Counted from the first letter of the stretch, positions 51,936 to 62,519 are shown. The stretch: 64,000 nucleotides of DNA from Peronospora farinosa (GCA_947646735.1 CANTFK010000663.1:124001-188000), one strand, 5' to 3'. Numbers and translations are program-made. The notes: generated by a model from the sequence alone, not told the origin.

Positions 51936-53141
51936 ATGATGTCGGAAGCGGAGTCAGCGGTGAATGCGCTCAAGAAGCTCGAGGTCAACAAAACGTGTGT
52001 CAATTGCGGCAATTACAACCGCTTTGGACACCAAAATGTTTGTGAAAAGGTACGCACGTTTGTATGCTCTAATTGCAAGAGTGCGCACCAGAGCTACAGT
52101 ATGCGCGTCAAGAGCGTAAGTATGAGCAATTGGACGATGGATGAGGTTGATGCGTTACGGGAGCAGAATGGTGGTGGAAATGCCGTTGCAGCGCGTGTCT
52201 GGTACGGCCGTTGGGACGAGAGCCAGATGCGCAAACCAAGTAAAGAGGACGCACTCGACTACTACAAGCAGTTCATCAATCGCGTGTACAATGAAAAGGC
52301 CTTTTACGACGAGAATGGATGCAGTGGGATTGCTTCGTTTACTGGGATACCAGCCAAAAGCAGCGGCCAATTGACGACGGCAGTGCCGGTCACCAACTTG
52401 TTGGACTTTGACACCCCGACACAGACGCAAGACGCATCAAGTAAAAATCTTGAAGCGTCTGGTAGCTCTGATAATGACGGATGGGGCGATTTTGCAGCTG
52501 CGCCAGTTTCAGCGACCTCGAACGATGAGTTTGGTGCGTTTGTATCGGCTTCGGCACCCACTTCGATGCCTGAATGCAACGGATTTGCGGATTTCAGTGC
52601 TGCTTCTGGGTCACCTGCTAGCATGGATTTATTTGGGGACTTTGTTTCGGCCCTACCTGCATCGACCTCAAAATCTTTTGACGTGTTTGCTGATTCAGAT
52701 GAGAGCGTGCTTACACTAAATGCTCCGTCGTCGAATGGCCCAGTGTCATTTGATCCTTTTGCACCTGCCCCTACGACCCAAGGCCAACAGCCAGCTTCAT
52801 GCCGACTCATGAATAAATACAACGCAGTTCCAGCGTTTAAGGATTATAGTGTGTTTGACGGACTCTCGTCTCCGTCGTATGGCACTCCTCACCACAATAA
52901 AAACAGTCAAGCTTGCGGCTCTGTTGGAATGAAAATGAACGGCCATGGCCAGCAGCTGGGCATGCAGCATTCCGGAGGCTCTCGACAGCAACAGCAGCAC
53001 CATCACGTCCAGCCGATGATGGGCTGTGGCAACGCCGGCATGAACATTAGCACGTACTTTTCGCCAAATGCCGCCGGAGTAACCGGTAATTTGAGCGCTT
53101 ATCCCAACGGTAGGGACCCATTCGCCGGCTTAGGCCTGTAA
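51936..53141 (+). CDS. AGFG-type ArfGAP-like adaptor lacking the arginine finger
   Basis: The 401-residue protein opens with an ArfGAP-type zinc module: Cys21-x2-Cys24 ... Cys44-x2-Cys47, then RVKSVSMSNWTMDEVDAL and a VWYGRWDE block like the AGFG/Hrb subfamily. The position of the catalytic Arg (C-x-G-x-x-R in active GAPs) reads KSAHQ, so Gln52 replaces it and GAP activity is unlikely. The rest is disordered with five phased motifs (GWGDFAA, EFGAFVS, GFADFSA, LFGDFVS, FDVFADS) plus DPFAP and DPFAGL, which resemble clathrin/AP-2 appendage-binding motifs. It is probably an endocytic or vesicle-coat adaptor. Confidence 0.82.
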   Translation: MMSEAESAVNALKKLEVNKTCVNCGNYNRFGHQNVCEKVRTFVCSNCKSAHQSYSMRVKSVSMSNWTMDEVDALREQNGGGNAVAARVWYGRWDESQMRKPSKEDALDYYKQFINRVYNEKAFYDENGCSGIASFTGIPAKSSGQLTTAVPVTNLLDFDTPTQTQDASSKNLEASGSSDNDGWGDFAAAPVSATSNDEFGAFVSASAPTSMPECNGFADFSAASGSPASMDLFGDFVSALPASTSKSFDVFADSDESVLTLNAPSSNGPVSFDPFAPAPTTQGQQPASCRLMNKYNAVPAFKDYSVFDGLSSPSYGTPHHNKNSQACGSVGMKMNGHGQQLGMQHSGGSRQQQQHHHVQPMMGCGNAGMNISTYFSPNAAGVTGNLSAYPNGRDPFAGLGL

Positions 53142-53478
53142 CAGGGTAATTGAAATGAAAGCATAAGCATCCGCTTCATCACGTAAAAATGAAGTGTGTT
53201 CACAAACGGCAAGAGCGTCAGAAGTCGGTGAGTCTTGAACAAATCAGTCCCAATAAGTGCAGATAGGACAAAGAAACATCAAAGAATTCAATTGAGTTAA
53301 TGTCTGCTTTACTCTCTTTTTTCTCTGTCACGCCGGTAAACAATGCACCCAGAGAACTCTTCGCAATCCGTTGCTATCCTTAAGCAGAAACAAACACTAA
53401 CTGAGTCATAAAAAGAAGTCAGACAAAATGAAGAAAGCAAAAGCCTGTCGTTCAGCTCTGTTCTTGACGTTTTCGTCC
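53142..53478. other. Convergent 3' intergenic region
   Basis: 337 bp between the ArfGAP-like and NTF2-like stop codons; nothing recognisable. Confidence 0.5.
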
Positions 53479-54036
53479 TCACGTCGCCCCTGCAGTGGTC
53501 ACTTCGTTGCCGTTGGTCGTAGACACATCCGTTGCTTTGCCGGCCAAGATGGCGGGCTTGGTCTGTGGCGGTACAAGTCTCTTGATCACGGCAGAGCTGG
53601 CAGCACCAAACATGGGACGAAATTGTGCGTAGAAGAAAGCAACAAATGGCACATTAGCCAGCACCGAATAAAAGTCATAGTGATCCGTATGCGAGGCGAT
53701 GCGGCCATTTTTAAGCTCAAGTACAGAGAAAACGCGCAGCACAATCTTCATAAAGCTAGGAAAAGGCTTGAGACGGTAGACCACGGAACTGTCAATCGTA
53801 AGCACGGAAGCACCCGCCATAGAACCACGCACGAGTGTGGCCTTGCTTGCCTTGACAAACTTGGATAACACACGAAACTGCGCCTGGATATTGTCCATGC
53901 CACGCACAGACACAATGGGGTCCGTGAACACAGCGTCAGGTAAATAATACTTGGCAATAGTGGCGTCTCGGTTTGAGCTCACATCGTAGAGAGATAGCAC
54001 ATTCTCTGCCAGATCCTGTGCGTTACGGTTTGTCAT
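53479..54036 (-). CDS. NTF2-like / SnoaL-fold protein
   Basis: From ATG 54036 (MTNRNAQDLAENVLSLYD) the protein has 185 residues. The pattern of an N-terminal helix, YYLPDAVFTDPIVSVRGMDNIQAQF, alternating strands, and ELKNGRIASHTDHYDF matches the NTF2-like superfamily (SnoaL/DUF2358-type), small cone-shaped domains that bind or isomerise small hydrophobic ligands. The C-terminal 40 residues are outside the fold. No specific substrate can be inferred. The frame is open upstream only with a non-ATG codon (54072). Confidence 0.75.
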   Translation of the reverse strand: MTNRNAQDLAENVLSLYDVSSNRDATIAKYYLPDAVFTDPIVSVRGMDNIQAQFRVLSKFVKASKATLVRGSMAGASVLTIDSSVVYRLKPFPSFMKIVLRVFSVLELKNGRIASHTDHYDFYSVLANVPFVAFFYAQFRPMFGAASSAVIKRLVPPQTKPAILAGKATDVSTTNGNEVTTAGAT

Positions 54037-54941
54037 GTTTGTGGGAGGGAGGTTGATTGAGTGTGACAGCAAAAAAGGTATGGATGTTCTTTATAGAAAA
54101 TTTCGGTGATGGCTACATGAAGGGAACAATACACTGACAACAAATATATTTGGGAGGTGAAAAAAGAGTTCGACATAGCCTACCCAATTATTTAGGAAAT
54201 GGGCAATACATGGTACCCTCTGATTGGTTGGCATTATTAATCAGATAAACTATTTAGATGCTCCCATTTTTTGAAAATATATGTAGGGAATTGCTAAATC
54301 GACCCACCCCAATAATAAACCGACCCACCCCATTAGTAAATCGACCCATTCAATTGTTTGGGTGGGTCAATGTGGCAAATCCGGTCAGGTCCGCTGAAAG
54401 ACAGGTCATTCATGAGATAGTGCATGTGCAGCTGACGGCGATGTGGTGCACAACAGTTTTGATGCTGGCGTATGCCTTCGCATGTAAACAAGGTACCTGT
54501 ACAAGGTCGATAGCGTGTCGATTGGCTTTTTCACCCGACCGAGGGAGATCGGACGAAAGTGATTGTCGCAATGAAATGAGATTTTTGAAGGAACCGACAC
54601 ACATGAACGTACCACCGAGTGCAGCCTTACCAAGCAATAATCTACTAGATCTTTACATTGCGTGTGATGCGCTTGCCGATATCCTCGTGCTGTTAAAGAT
54701 GCAGAACGCATTGTACGTCGCCTTGTCGTTGGGGTGGTCGTCTCTTTCTGCTTGACCTTCTTCACAAACATCGTCGAATAAGTTGGTCAGTTTCAGCTCG
54801 AAGGAAAGTGCTCAAACATCCATGTTTATATGCACTATAAAGTGAATACTTCCACAGCTTTGACCACTACATTAACCCCTTTTAGCTTTGATAAAGAGAC
54901 AGCTTGGACAACTAAAGCATCTTGTTGCTGCCTGTCATGAC
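54037..54941. other. 0.9-kb intergenic region with repeat fragments
   Basis: Positions 54166-54235 resemble the internal part of the MITE at 56372-56513 (CGACATA..CTACCCA..TTATT.AGGAAATGGGCAATACA). Positions 54295-54355 hold about three units of an AATCGACCCACCCC repeat. The plus-strand frame through this area is not gene-like. Confidence 0.5.
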
Positions 54942-56222
54942 TTAGGCCATGTCCTTGAGCTCGAACGTGATTAGCTTTTTGGTCTGAATGCGGTCAACCA
55001 ATTTGTGACCAAATGCGCTGGCCGGCGTGTAGAAGCCGCCCTTTCGATCCGTGGACTCGCCGATCTCATCCTTGGCCAGGCAGAAAGCACATTCCGACAA
55101 GAGGCGTGACGTGAGGCTGTAGCCCGGATCTCCTGAGCCCACAACCTTTGCCTTTACCGCCAATCTACCGTCTTCAGAGTACCCCGTAGCCACTGCGACG
55201 AAGTAGCCTTGCAACATGGACTTTTCTGACGGACCCTGGCCGGGTGCACGCACCATTCGCTTGAGTAGTGCACGAGTCCAGCTAAAGTACAACAAGGTGC
55301 CCCCAACGATTATTCCAAAGGTAGTAAGCAACTGCATGAAGAGGCCGCCGATGGCCATTCGTTCGTGATACACAAAGTTGTTGCCATACTTGTTCTGTAG
55401 ACGATGATTGCTGCGGTGCACGACCGCCTGGTTCACTGAACCACCAATGAACAGCGAGTGCCAGAAACCCATGACCTTGTCGTAACGAACAGCTATGCTC
55501 GTCGTGTTGGGTTTTACTAGTCCAGCTGCTTCCTTTTCCTTCATCGTACTTTCATCTGTGAGAAAGAATGGATTACGCGAAGCATTCAACTGTTTGCTAG
55601 AAGACGTGTCCATGATTGCAAACACCGACGCCAATGTCCCACCACTTGCTTCACCTTTCATGTCGGTAATGTAAAAGTCTACCGTGCTTGTCTTCATCTT
55701 GAGATTCTGCTGGATACGATCACTAATCAAGTACGTTGTAAGGTCCGATGGGATGCTTTCAAACCCACAACAATTAACGAGTATAGCACCCGTTTTAATT
55801 GCTGCAGCTGTGTATTTAGCCGTTATTTCTTCAATCCAGACGATCTCACCCGTCAAATCACAATAGTGTACGCCATTTTCGGCGCATGCCTTAACTAGGA
55901 GCTCTCCATAGAGTTTATATGGTCCCACAAGGGACACAATCACCTTGGTCTGCTGTACCATTTTTTTCAATGACTTTTCATTGTTGCTGTCTGCTACAAT
56001 TATTGGAATGGAATCGATTAGATGAGATGCGACGTCTGGTAGTTTCGTCTTGAGCTGCTCCTTTAGTTGCATCAATTTGGATTCACTACGAGCGGCCATG
56101 GCCCATTTGAGTGCTGTGGGATTAGTGAGTGATGATTCTGACGCGATAGTCAAGTAGCGAGTGACTAGAGAACCAGTGAAGCCCGTAGCGCCATATACGA
56201 TCAGGTCGAATTGTTTTTCCAT
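54942..56222 (-). CDS. SCCPDH: Saccharopine dehydrogenase-like oxidoreductase
   Basis: The 426-residue protein has an N-terminal Rossmann fold (DLIVYGATGFTGSLVTRYL, residues ~6-25) and the family blocks KWAMAARSESKL, VIVSLVGPYKLYGELLVKAC, GVHYCDLTGE and NCCGFESIPSDL. This is the SCCPDH group (also called trans-acting enoyl reductase-like in bacteria), whose members sit on lipid droplets or membranes and whose reaction in eukaryotes is unclear. A hydrophobic stretch (LLTTFGIIVGGTLLYFSWT, ~298-318) fits membrane association. The start is the ATG directly before the fold. True lysine-pathway saccharopine dehydrogenase is less similar. Confidence 0.93.
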   Translation of the reverse strand: MEKQFDLIVYGATGFTGSLVTRYLTIASESSLTNPTALKWAMAARSESKLMQLKEQLKTKLPDVASHLIDSIPIIVADSNNEKSLKKMVQQTKVIVSLVGPYKLYGELLVKACAENGVHYCDLTGEIVWIEEITAKYTAAAIKTGAILVNCCGFESIPSDLTTYLISDRIQQNLKMKTSTVDFYITDMKGEASGGTLASVFAIMDTSSSKQLNASRNPFFLTDESTMKEKEAAGLVKPNTTSIAVRYDKVMGFWHSLFIGGSVNQAVVHRSNHRLQNKYGNNFVYHERMAIGGLFMQLLTTFGIIVGGTLLYFSWTRALLKRMVRAPGQGPSEKSMLQGYFVAVATGYSEDGRLAVKAKVVGSGDPGYSLTSRLLSECAFCLAKDEIGESTDRKGGFYTPASAFGHKLVDRIQTKKLITFELKDMA

Positions 56223-56752
56223 GTTAGAACGTTATTGAATTGAGTGTGTCAACTGGAAATGGCTATTATAACTGTATGGAGAGAAAAGATTACGTCGTTG
56301 GTAAAAGATCGGGTGTAGAAGATGATGAATGATGACAGTTAAAACGTTTAAACATGACGATAATTGGCCTTTGTTTATTACATTTTACATCGACATAACC
56401 GGGTATGTCGCATGTAACAATAGTTTACCTAGAGATGACGTCGACCTATCAGAGGCCACCGTGTATTGCCCATTTCCTCAATAAATGGGTAGATTATGTC
56501 GATGTAATAAACACCTTATGTCCATATTAAGCCTCCTAAATAAACAAGTTGTTTACCTGCTATGAGCTGCATAAAGAAGACTCAAAACTACATGACACGA
56601 TATTCTATCGTCGAATGAGCCATCCATGATTCACTACAGCAACTTCCTCGTATTCATTATCAATAAAAAACACCAAAACAATAATGAGTCATGTCAAATA
56701 TGCCACTAAATATTGATTCCGCCTCGTCTTCTCCACACCCTCATCAATTTAT
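56223..56752. other. Intergenic region containing a MITE
   Basis: 530 bp between the SCCPDH-like start and the glutaredoxin stop. The MITE at 56372-56513 is the only structure seen. Confidence 0.6.
56372..56513. mobile_element. 142-bp MITE with terminal inverted repeats and CCTT duplication
   Basis: The left end TGTTTATTACATTTTACATC and the right end GATGTAATAAACA are inverted repeats; the left copy carries an extra TTTTACAT. The inverted block extends inward through CGACATAA / TTATGTCG. A 4-bp direct repeat CCTT flanks the element (56368-56371 and 56514-56517). There is no coding capacity. A related internal segment lies at about 54166-54235, so it is a repeat family. Confidence 0.75.
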
Positions 56753-57254
56753 TCACAAGACCCCCGCTGTGCGTAACATTTCCGTTAATTTCCTTGAATG
56801 AAACAGAGCCTGTACATCAGTGCCTCCACCAATAGATTCCTTCTTAATAAAGACATTAGGCACCGTCCGACGTCCTATTGCAGCAGCAAAATGAATCAGT
56901 TTATAAGTAGCAACATTGACCTGATTACGTTGCTATGTTTACCGGTTCGAGTAGCCAAGACACTCTGAATATCGGCACCAGTAGGTACGTCTTTTTTCAT
57001 ATCAAGCTCCACTACATGATACGTGACGCCAGCTTCGTCCAGCACGTCCTTGGCCTAGTCATATTGTCCAGCATAAAGTGTCCCATTGAGTGTCAAAAGC
57101 CACCATAAATCGATCTTTTTCCGCAGCCATCACGTACCAAGTCGCAATACGGACAATAACTCTTGCTAAAGACCGTAACACCATTGTCAGTTGTCACGCT
57201 GTCGACAAACTCCTGCGCTGCCGTCTCATTCTCACGCGAACTTGCTGCTCCCAT
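56753..57254 (-). CDS. Glutaredoxin (dithiol, CPYC), three exons
   Basis: Minus-strand exons 57254-57138, 57054-56943 and 56874-56753 (introns 83 and 68 nt; donors GTACGTG and GTAAACA) join in frame to 116 residues. The product has the active site CPYC (residues 34-37), then VVELDM, TVPNVFIKKESIGGGTDV (the cis-Pro and glutathione-binding GG) and a C-terminal helix. Glutaredoxins reduce disulfides and glutathionylated proteins with GSH. The start MGAASSREN is a plausible N-myristoylation signal. Upstream in-frame ATGs at 57344 and 57332 would add a hydrophobic 30-residue leader instead. It is transcribed divergently from the RNA-binding gene. Confidence 0.9.
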
Positions 57255-57478
57255 TGTGAAACTAACTTTGTGTACAATACACAAGCCTAGGACTATATGC
57301 GTCATAATGATTGTCTCATTTTGCAAACCCATGGGTTCATTCATGGGTCAACCACCACTTTTTGCCAGTGGAACGTCGGCCTTGTTTTTATTGGTTGGCC
57401 GGACGCTTCTTGGGTTCTCTGGTCTTTCGCTCATTTCCTCCCCCTACAGCCATTCGATCAACCTCGTCATTTATAGTC
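57255..57478. promoter_or_regulatory. Divergent promoter, glutaredoxin / RBM26-27-like
   Basis: 224 bp separate the two ATGs; both promoters must share it. No specific element was recognised. Confidence 0.45.
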
Positions 57479-59695
57479 ATGGATAACGAGGATAAAGACT
57501 TTTTACGTGAATGGCTTATTCTCAACCTCGAACCAGTGTACGCATTTCAATTTATCTTTAAAAAGATCTAAAATTTTTGGATATTTTATGAAAATATCTG
57601 ATTATAATCCTACTTTTTCCAGAAGCGACGCGGATCCAGAAGTCCTGAGCAAGTACGTGTTGGCGCTTGTCCAGAACGATCCACACACGCTTGATCTACA
57701 GGAAACATGTGTCTCGAAGCTCGAGGAATTTCTTGGCGAGGGTACGTTTTATCTAGTTCTTAATGCTAAAAAGATCTGAAAATAGTAAAGTATTTATTTT
57801 TATTTTTTGGATATTATCCAGAGACAAAAGGCTTTGTAGTGAAATTATTCAAAGCACTAGCCGATGGGTCCTACAAGGCCAGTCGAGTTGTAAATGAAGC
57901 ACCAAGAGATGAACAATTTCGAGCTGTTAATATCTTTGAAGAGAATACCAGTCGACGACGGGATCGGACGTTATTGGACGAGGAAGATGAGCAGCAACGG
58001 TATACTAAACGATGTCGTGGCGATGATCGGCCGCGAGATAATGACGTGAAGCGGCATCAGGGCAGTCCCAGGAGAGACTTTTTGAACTTTAATAGAAGGC
58101 AGCCATATCCATCTCGTGATGGAGGCATGCGAGGAGGTCCTGTAGGTCCTGTAGGTCCCGTAGGTGGACGTGGACCTTATGGTATGGGTGGAGAACGGCC
58201 TCGAACTTTTCCACTTGAGTGGGGAATGCCTCCGCAGGGAATGTGGCCACCACACTTTCCTCCTCATCGAGGTGCGGGGTTCCCACCAGAATTTGATACC
58301 AACGGGTACATGAGAGAGAGCGGTGGTATGATGCCGCCCCCGCACATGATGATGCCACACCCGATGGTTGGTGGTCGTGGTCAGTTTTTTCCTCCTGGAG
58401 GTCGCGGAGGTCGAGGAAGACGTGATAATTTCTTTGCAGAACGCGGTGGCAAGGACGGCGAAAATGGTGAGGCTACTACTGCAAAGACGACGCTTTACGT
58501 CAGACATGTTGATCCCAAGTATGTGAACATGACTATGCTAAGCCTCCACTTTTCTAAGTTTGGCAACGTAGTCAATGTTCAGATGCGGCCAAATGCGAAA
58601 TGTGCTTTTGTTCAGTATGCGACCGAGGACGAGGCAAAGAAAGCTTTCCATTCACCGCTTCCTGTGTGCAACAATCGCTTTATATCAGTGAAATGGGCCA
58701 GACACGACGCCCGAAGCCCAGAAGAAGCAGCCGTCGACCAAAGCGGTGCCGGATCGAAAGAGGCATTTGGAGAAAATTGTGCATCTAACAATGACCTTAC
58801 GGCAGAAAAGAATGCGAAAGAGGCTGGCGGTGACGGAAAATCTTCCGATGCGATGCCTGAAAATAACATGACGACTGAAGAACTGCGAGCAGCAGCATTA
58901 GAGAAGGGTCGCTTGGTGCTGGAACAGAAGCGCGAACTGCTGGAGAAGCAGCGTACGCTCAAGAAGCAGAAAGAGGCGCTGATTAAGCGGCAATTAGCCC
59001 AGCAGAAGGAGCTGCTGGAGCGTATGAGTGCAAACAGCTCGCAGTTTTCCATAGCAGAGAAGCGTGGCCTTTTGGACAAGATCACAGCGTTATCCGCGGA
59101 GTTGAAAACATTAACCCCCAGTCATTCAGCTGTTTCACCGAGTGCTGCTCGGTCCGTCGAAACTGGCGAAGATAGTGAAAACTTGAACGGGCTCAAGGCC
59201 GAGCTTAGTGCGCTGGAGGCCGAGGCCGAGGCATCTGGCGACCGAGGGGGTCGGGGCGGCCGGTGGTCTTCGGGCCGTGGCTACAGAGGAGGCCGTGGTG
59301 GTCGAGGCCGAGGAGGATACGGTCGTGGCTCGCACACACTGGATAACCGCACAACGATCGTGAAGGTGGCAAACCTGCCCGAGGAGGCTCGGGACCCTAT
59401 CGTGCTGACGCAGCACTTTGGCAACTTTGGCGCCGTGGAGCGTGTCGTGATGGATGAGGCGGCTCCTGGCCAGGGGTTCATCAAGTTCCAGGATCGGTTT
59501 GCCGCCCAGTCCGCTCTGCATCACGGAAATGTATTCTCGGATAAGCAGTTGGAAATAGGATGGGTTGAGTACCAGGATGCGCCTGCAGAGCTAACGCGGA
59601 GCGACTTACCGACAGAAGCTGCAGCAGCGTCTGCTGTCGCAGACCCTACACCAACTGGAACAAGTGACCAGGTACAACTTGTCGAAGCGGCGTGA
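57479..59695 (+). CDS. RBM26/27-like RNA-binding protein (PWI-like fold, two RRMs)
   Basis: Exons 57479-57537, 57623-57741 and 57822-59695 (introns 85 and 80 nt) give 683 residues in one frame. The joins rebuild a PWI-like fold (LREWLILNLEP / VSDADPEVLSKYVLALV / EETKGFVVKLFKALADGSY, residues ~9-90) typical of RBM26/RBM27, partners of the nuclear exosome PAXT complex in poly(A) RNA decay. A Gly/Pro/Met-rich region follows, then RRM1 (~283-360, TLYVRHVD ... CAFVQYA), a Lys/Gln/Glu coiled coil (~400-450), an RGG box (~520-550) and RRM2 (~570-645). The animal proteins also have a CCCH finger after the PWI part, which I do not see here. Confidence 0.88.
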
Positions 59696-60092
59696 TCATC
59701 GTTCGTGGTTGATTGACTGACTGACTTAATTTGGTGTACTGAACAGGTCTCCGCGAGCGAGAAAGAGTGAGCTTTGAGCATTGCGGTTCGGTGCCGTCGT
59801 CACGAGAGCAGCAAACAGCCGAGTAGAAGTCGAAACAAGAGCATAAGTAGCCCAAGCCATAAACGATGATATAGGATGCCTGTAAAGTGCAGGTTGCTAA
59901 AAGACAGCAATTCAAGTCGACATTCATGTCCTTTTCCTAGAAGATTATTTATTCAATCGCTACGAGATGTAGGATACGAGTCGACTCGTATCCTCGGTTC
60001 ATACACTATTCAGTAGATCAAATGTCTTACATGGTTGGTGATGTAATTAAAGCAGAATAGGAGCAGTGATAACCTGAATGGTCAACAGGAAA
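59696..60092. other. Convergent 3' intergenic region
   Basis: 397 bp between the RNA-binding and asparagine synthetase stop codons. It contains a short palindromic ATACGAGTCGACTCGTAT (59974-59991), a perfect 18-bp palindrome. Confidence 0.7.
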
Positions 60093-61784
60093 TTACTCGC
60101 TGTAGGCATCTAGGTGCACGCCAGCAATGGCACGGCCCGACGGGTCGACAGCGTTCTTGAACGCGGCGTCCCACTCGATAGCCGCCGGGGTGCTACAGGC
60201 AATGCTGGGACCACCGGGCACAGTCTGGGCGGCCACCTCGCGGTGGAAGTGGTGCTGGAAGATACTGCGATAGAAGTAGGCCTCCTTAGACTGCGGCGTG
60301 TTGTACGGGAAGAGCCGCTCGGCGTGCTTCATCTGGCGCTCAGTGACCTTCTGCTCAGCCAGGTCCCTGAGCGAGTCGATCCAGCCGTAGCCGACGCCGT
60401 CCGAGAACTGCTCCTTCTGGCGCCACAAAATGTGCTCCGGCAAATATGGGTGCTCCTTGTCGTCGAAGGCCTTGCGGATAATGTGCTTTTCCAGCTTTTT
60501 GGCCTTGACATCGATCATCTTCTCGCTAGAGTCGATGTTCATGGCAATGTCCAGAAAGTCGGCGTCCAGGAACGGCACGCGGGCCTCAAGGCCCCATGCG
60601 CTCGTGGATTTGTTGGCGCGCAGACAGTCATATTGATGCAGCGACTGAAGCTTCGCGACCGTCTCTTTGTGAAAGGCCTCAGCGTTCGGGGCCTTGTGGA
60701 AGTACAGATATCCACCAAAGACCTCGTCGGCGCCTTCGCCCGACAGCACCATTTTGATGCCCATGGCTTTGATCTTGCGTGACATGAGAAACATGGGCGT
60801 AGACGCCCGAATCGTAGTCACATCGTACGTCTCCAAGTGTTTAATGACCTCTGATATCGCGTCTAATCCCTCCTGGATCGTGTATGTGTACGAGTGGTGA
60901 ATCGTGCCGAGAAATTCAGCCACTTCTTTGGCAGCCTTGAGGTCGGGTGAGTTTTCGAGGCCAATGGTGAATGAGTGGATCTTGTTAATCCACTCGCCGC
61001 CCTGCGCGACAAGTTTCTGCTTTTCCCGTACGGCAATAGACGCCACAAGGGACGAGTCCAATCCACCAGAGAGCAAGACACCCCATGGTACGTCTGCCAT
61101 CATGCGGCGCTTGACTGAAGCTTCAAAAGCGTCACGAAGCACCTCAAGATCCAATGGTGTCTTACCCAAGTGACCAACCTCGTACCAATTAGGTGTGTAC
61201 CAGGGTTTACACGATTCCGTGTCACTCGTAAACAAATGACCAGGTGGAAAGACTTCAAAACGTACACAACCTTCTTCAAGTGCCTTCATCTCTGATGCAA
61301 ACCAGACGCTCCCGTCTGCACCGTAGCCGTAATACATTGGGGTGATCCCCATATGATCTCTAGCTGCAAGGAAAAAGTCCTTTTGATGATCGTACAGCAC
61401 AAAACTAAACATTCCACGCAACAAATGCACAAAGTTTGGACCGTGCTCGAGATACAGCGGGATAATTATCTCACAGTCCGATTTGGTGAGGAACGAATAG
61501 GGGTCACGTAGCCCCTTGGCCAGTTCCTTGTAATTATAAATTTCGCCATTTACACAGCACGTGACGTTACGCTCAGTGTCGTTACTGACAAGCGGCTGTG
61601 CACCTGATTCCGGGTCGATAATCGCCAGACGTTCGTGTTCCAAAGCGACACCACGACCCGCAAAGACACGGACGCCATTCCAGTCAGGACCACGGTGTTG
61701 AATCTTTTTACCGGCAGCTAATGCAGCTTGGCGAAGCTCCGCCTCGGGCATCATGGAGCGGAGAATGGCGACGATTCCGCACAT
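60093..61784 (-). CDS. ASNS: Asparagine synthetase (glutamine-hydrolysing)
   Basis: The 563-residue protein has the N-terminal nucleophile Cys2 (MCGIVAIL) of class II glutamine amidotransferases and the glutaminase motifs QHRGPDW, HERLAIIDP and NGEIYNY. The synthetase domain has the ATP pyrophosphatase loop LLSGGLDSSL (~236-245), GEGADEVFGGY and the AWGLEARVPFLD block. It makes asparagine from aspartate, glutamine and ATP in the cytosol. The length and domain order are those of AsnB-type and plant enzymes. It is complete and intronless, ending in a short Ala/Pro extension. Confidence 0.98.
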   Translation of the reverse strand: MCGIVAILRSMMPEAELRQAALAAGKKIQHRGPDWNGVRVFAGRGVALEHERLAIIDPESGAQPLVSNDTERNVTCCVNGEIYNYKELAKGLRDPYSFLTKSDCEIIIPLYLEHGPNFVHLLRGMFSFVLYDHQKDFFLAARDHMGITPMYYGYGADGSVWFASEMKALEEGCVRFEVFPPGHLFTSDTESCKPWYTPNWYEVGHLGKTPLDLEVLRDAFEASVKRRMMADVPWGVLLSGGLDSSLVASIAVREKQKLVAQGGEWINKIHSFTIGLENSPDLKAAKEVAEFLGTIHHSYTYTIQEGLDAISEVIKHLETYDVTTIRASTPMFLMSRKIKAMGIKMVLSGEGADEVFGGYLYFHKAPNAEAFHKETVAKLQSLHQYDCLRANKSTSAWGLEARVPFLDADFLDIAMNIDSSEKMIDVKAKKLEKHIIRKAFDDKEHPYLPEHILWRQKEQFSDGVGYGWIDSLRDLAEQKVTERQMKHAERLFPYNTPQSKEAYFYRSIFQHHFHREVAAQTVPGGPSIACSTPAAIEWDAAFKNAVDPSGRAIAGVHLDAYSE

Positions 61785-62519
61785 TTGGTTGTGTATTGAG
61801 TGGAGAGAGGGTGTCTGTAGGTGTGAGACAAAATTGTTTGGACAGAGAGATACTGTACAGTCAACACCCTAATATAGTCCCTGACTTTACGACAATTGAA
61901 TTAGAAAAAATGTATGGAGTGCGTCAATAAAGCGTTCGAATACGTTTAATTGCAATTAAGGAGGTTTATTATTGTTTATGAAATAGTATATTTTGTAAAT
62001 AGTACATGTATAAGGGCTCCTTTTGATTAGCAGAATTAATGAATTATTTTGTAAATAACATTTGTATAGAGTTATACGTCCAATCTGTATTCATATATAT
62101 GTAAAGCTTTATCCAATTTAAACATTATTATTGTTCTCCTGATATTTAATAACTAAGCGAATATTCGATATCTTTAGGACGTACTGTACGACAAAATTGT
62201 ACGAGCATATCAATGCAAAAAGCTGTCGAAGCTAATGGTAGCAGTTCAAGTCAGCTGGCTTTTTGATGAAGTAGCGCTACCAGTACGTAAGTAACTCCAC
62301 CAGTCGTCGCCACGTCCCGATAACTTAATCAGATGATTTGCGAGTCCTCTCTTACTTCGAGCAGACAAATCGATTCACTTATTCTACATTCTACCTTCTA
62401 ATTAAGATTTCTTTTAAATGATGCATGTGAAATGGTAGAATGGCACCATGAGTACAAGCAGCGAAGCGATTAATCAGCAAAGCTGTGTCAATATCACGAT
62501 AGCAAAAAGTTTTATAATC
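61785..62519. other. AT-rich spacer upstream of asparagine synthetase
   Basis: This holds the asparagine synthetase promoter (minus orientation) and very AT-rich sequence with TATATATG and TTTAATAA runs. No gene was seen. Confidence 0.5.

Noticed and set aside
54258..54755. 165-codon plus-strand frame
   Set aside because: It runs through a tandem repeat and MITE-like sequence, has no recognisable domain, and similar frames exist on the other strand.
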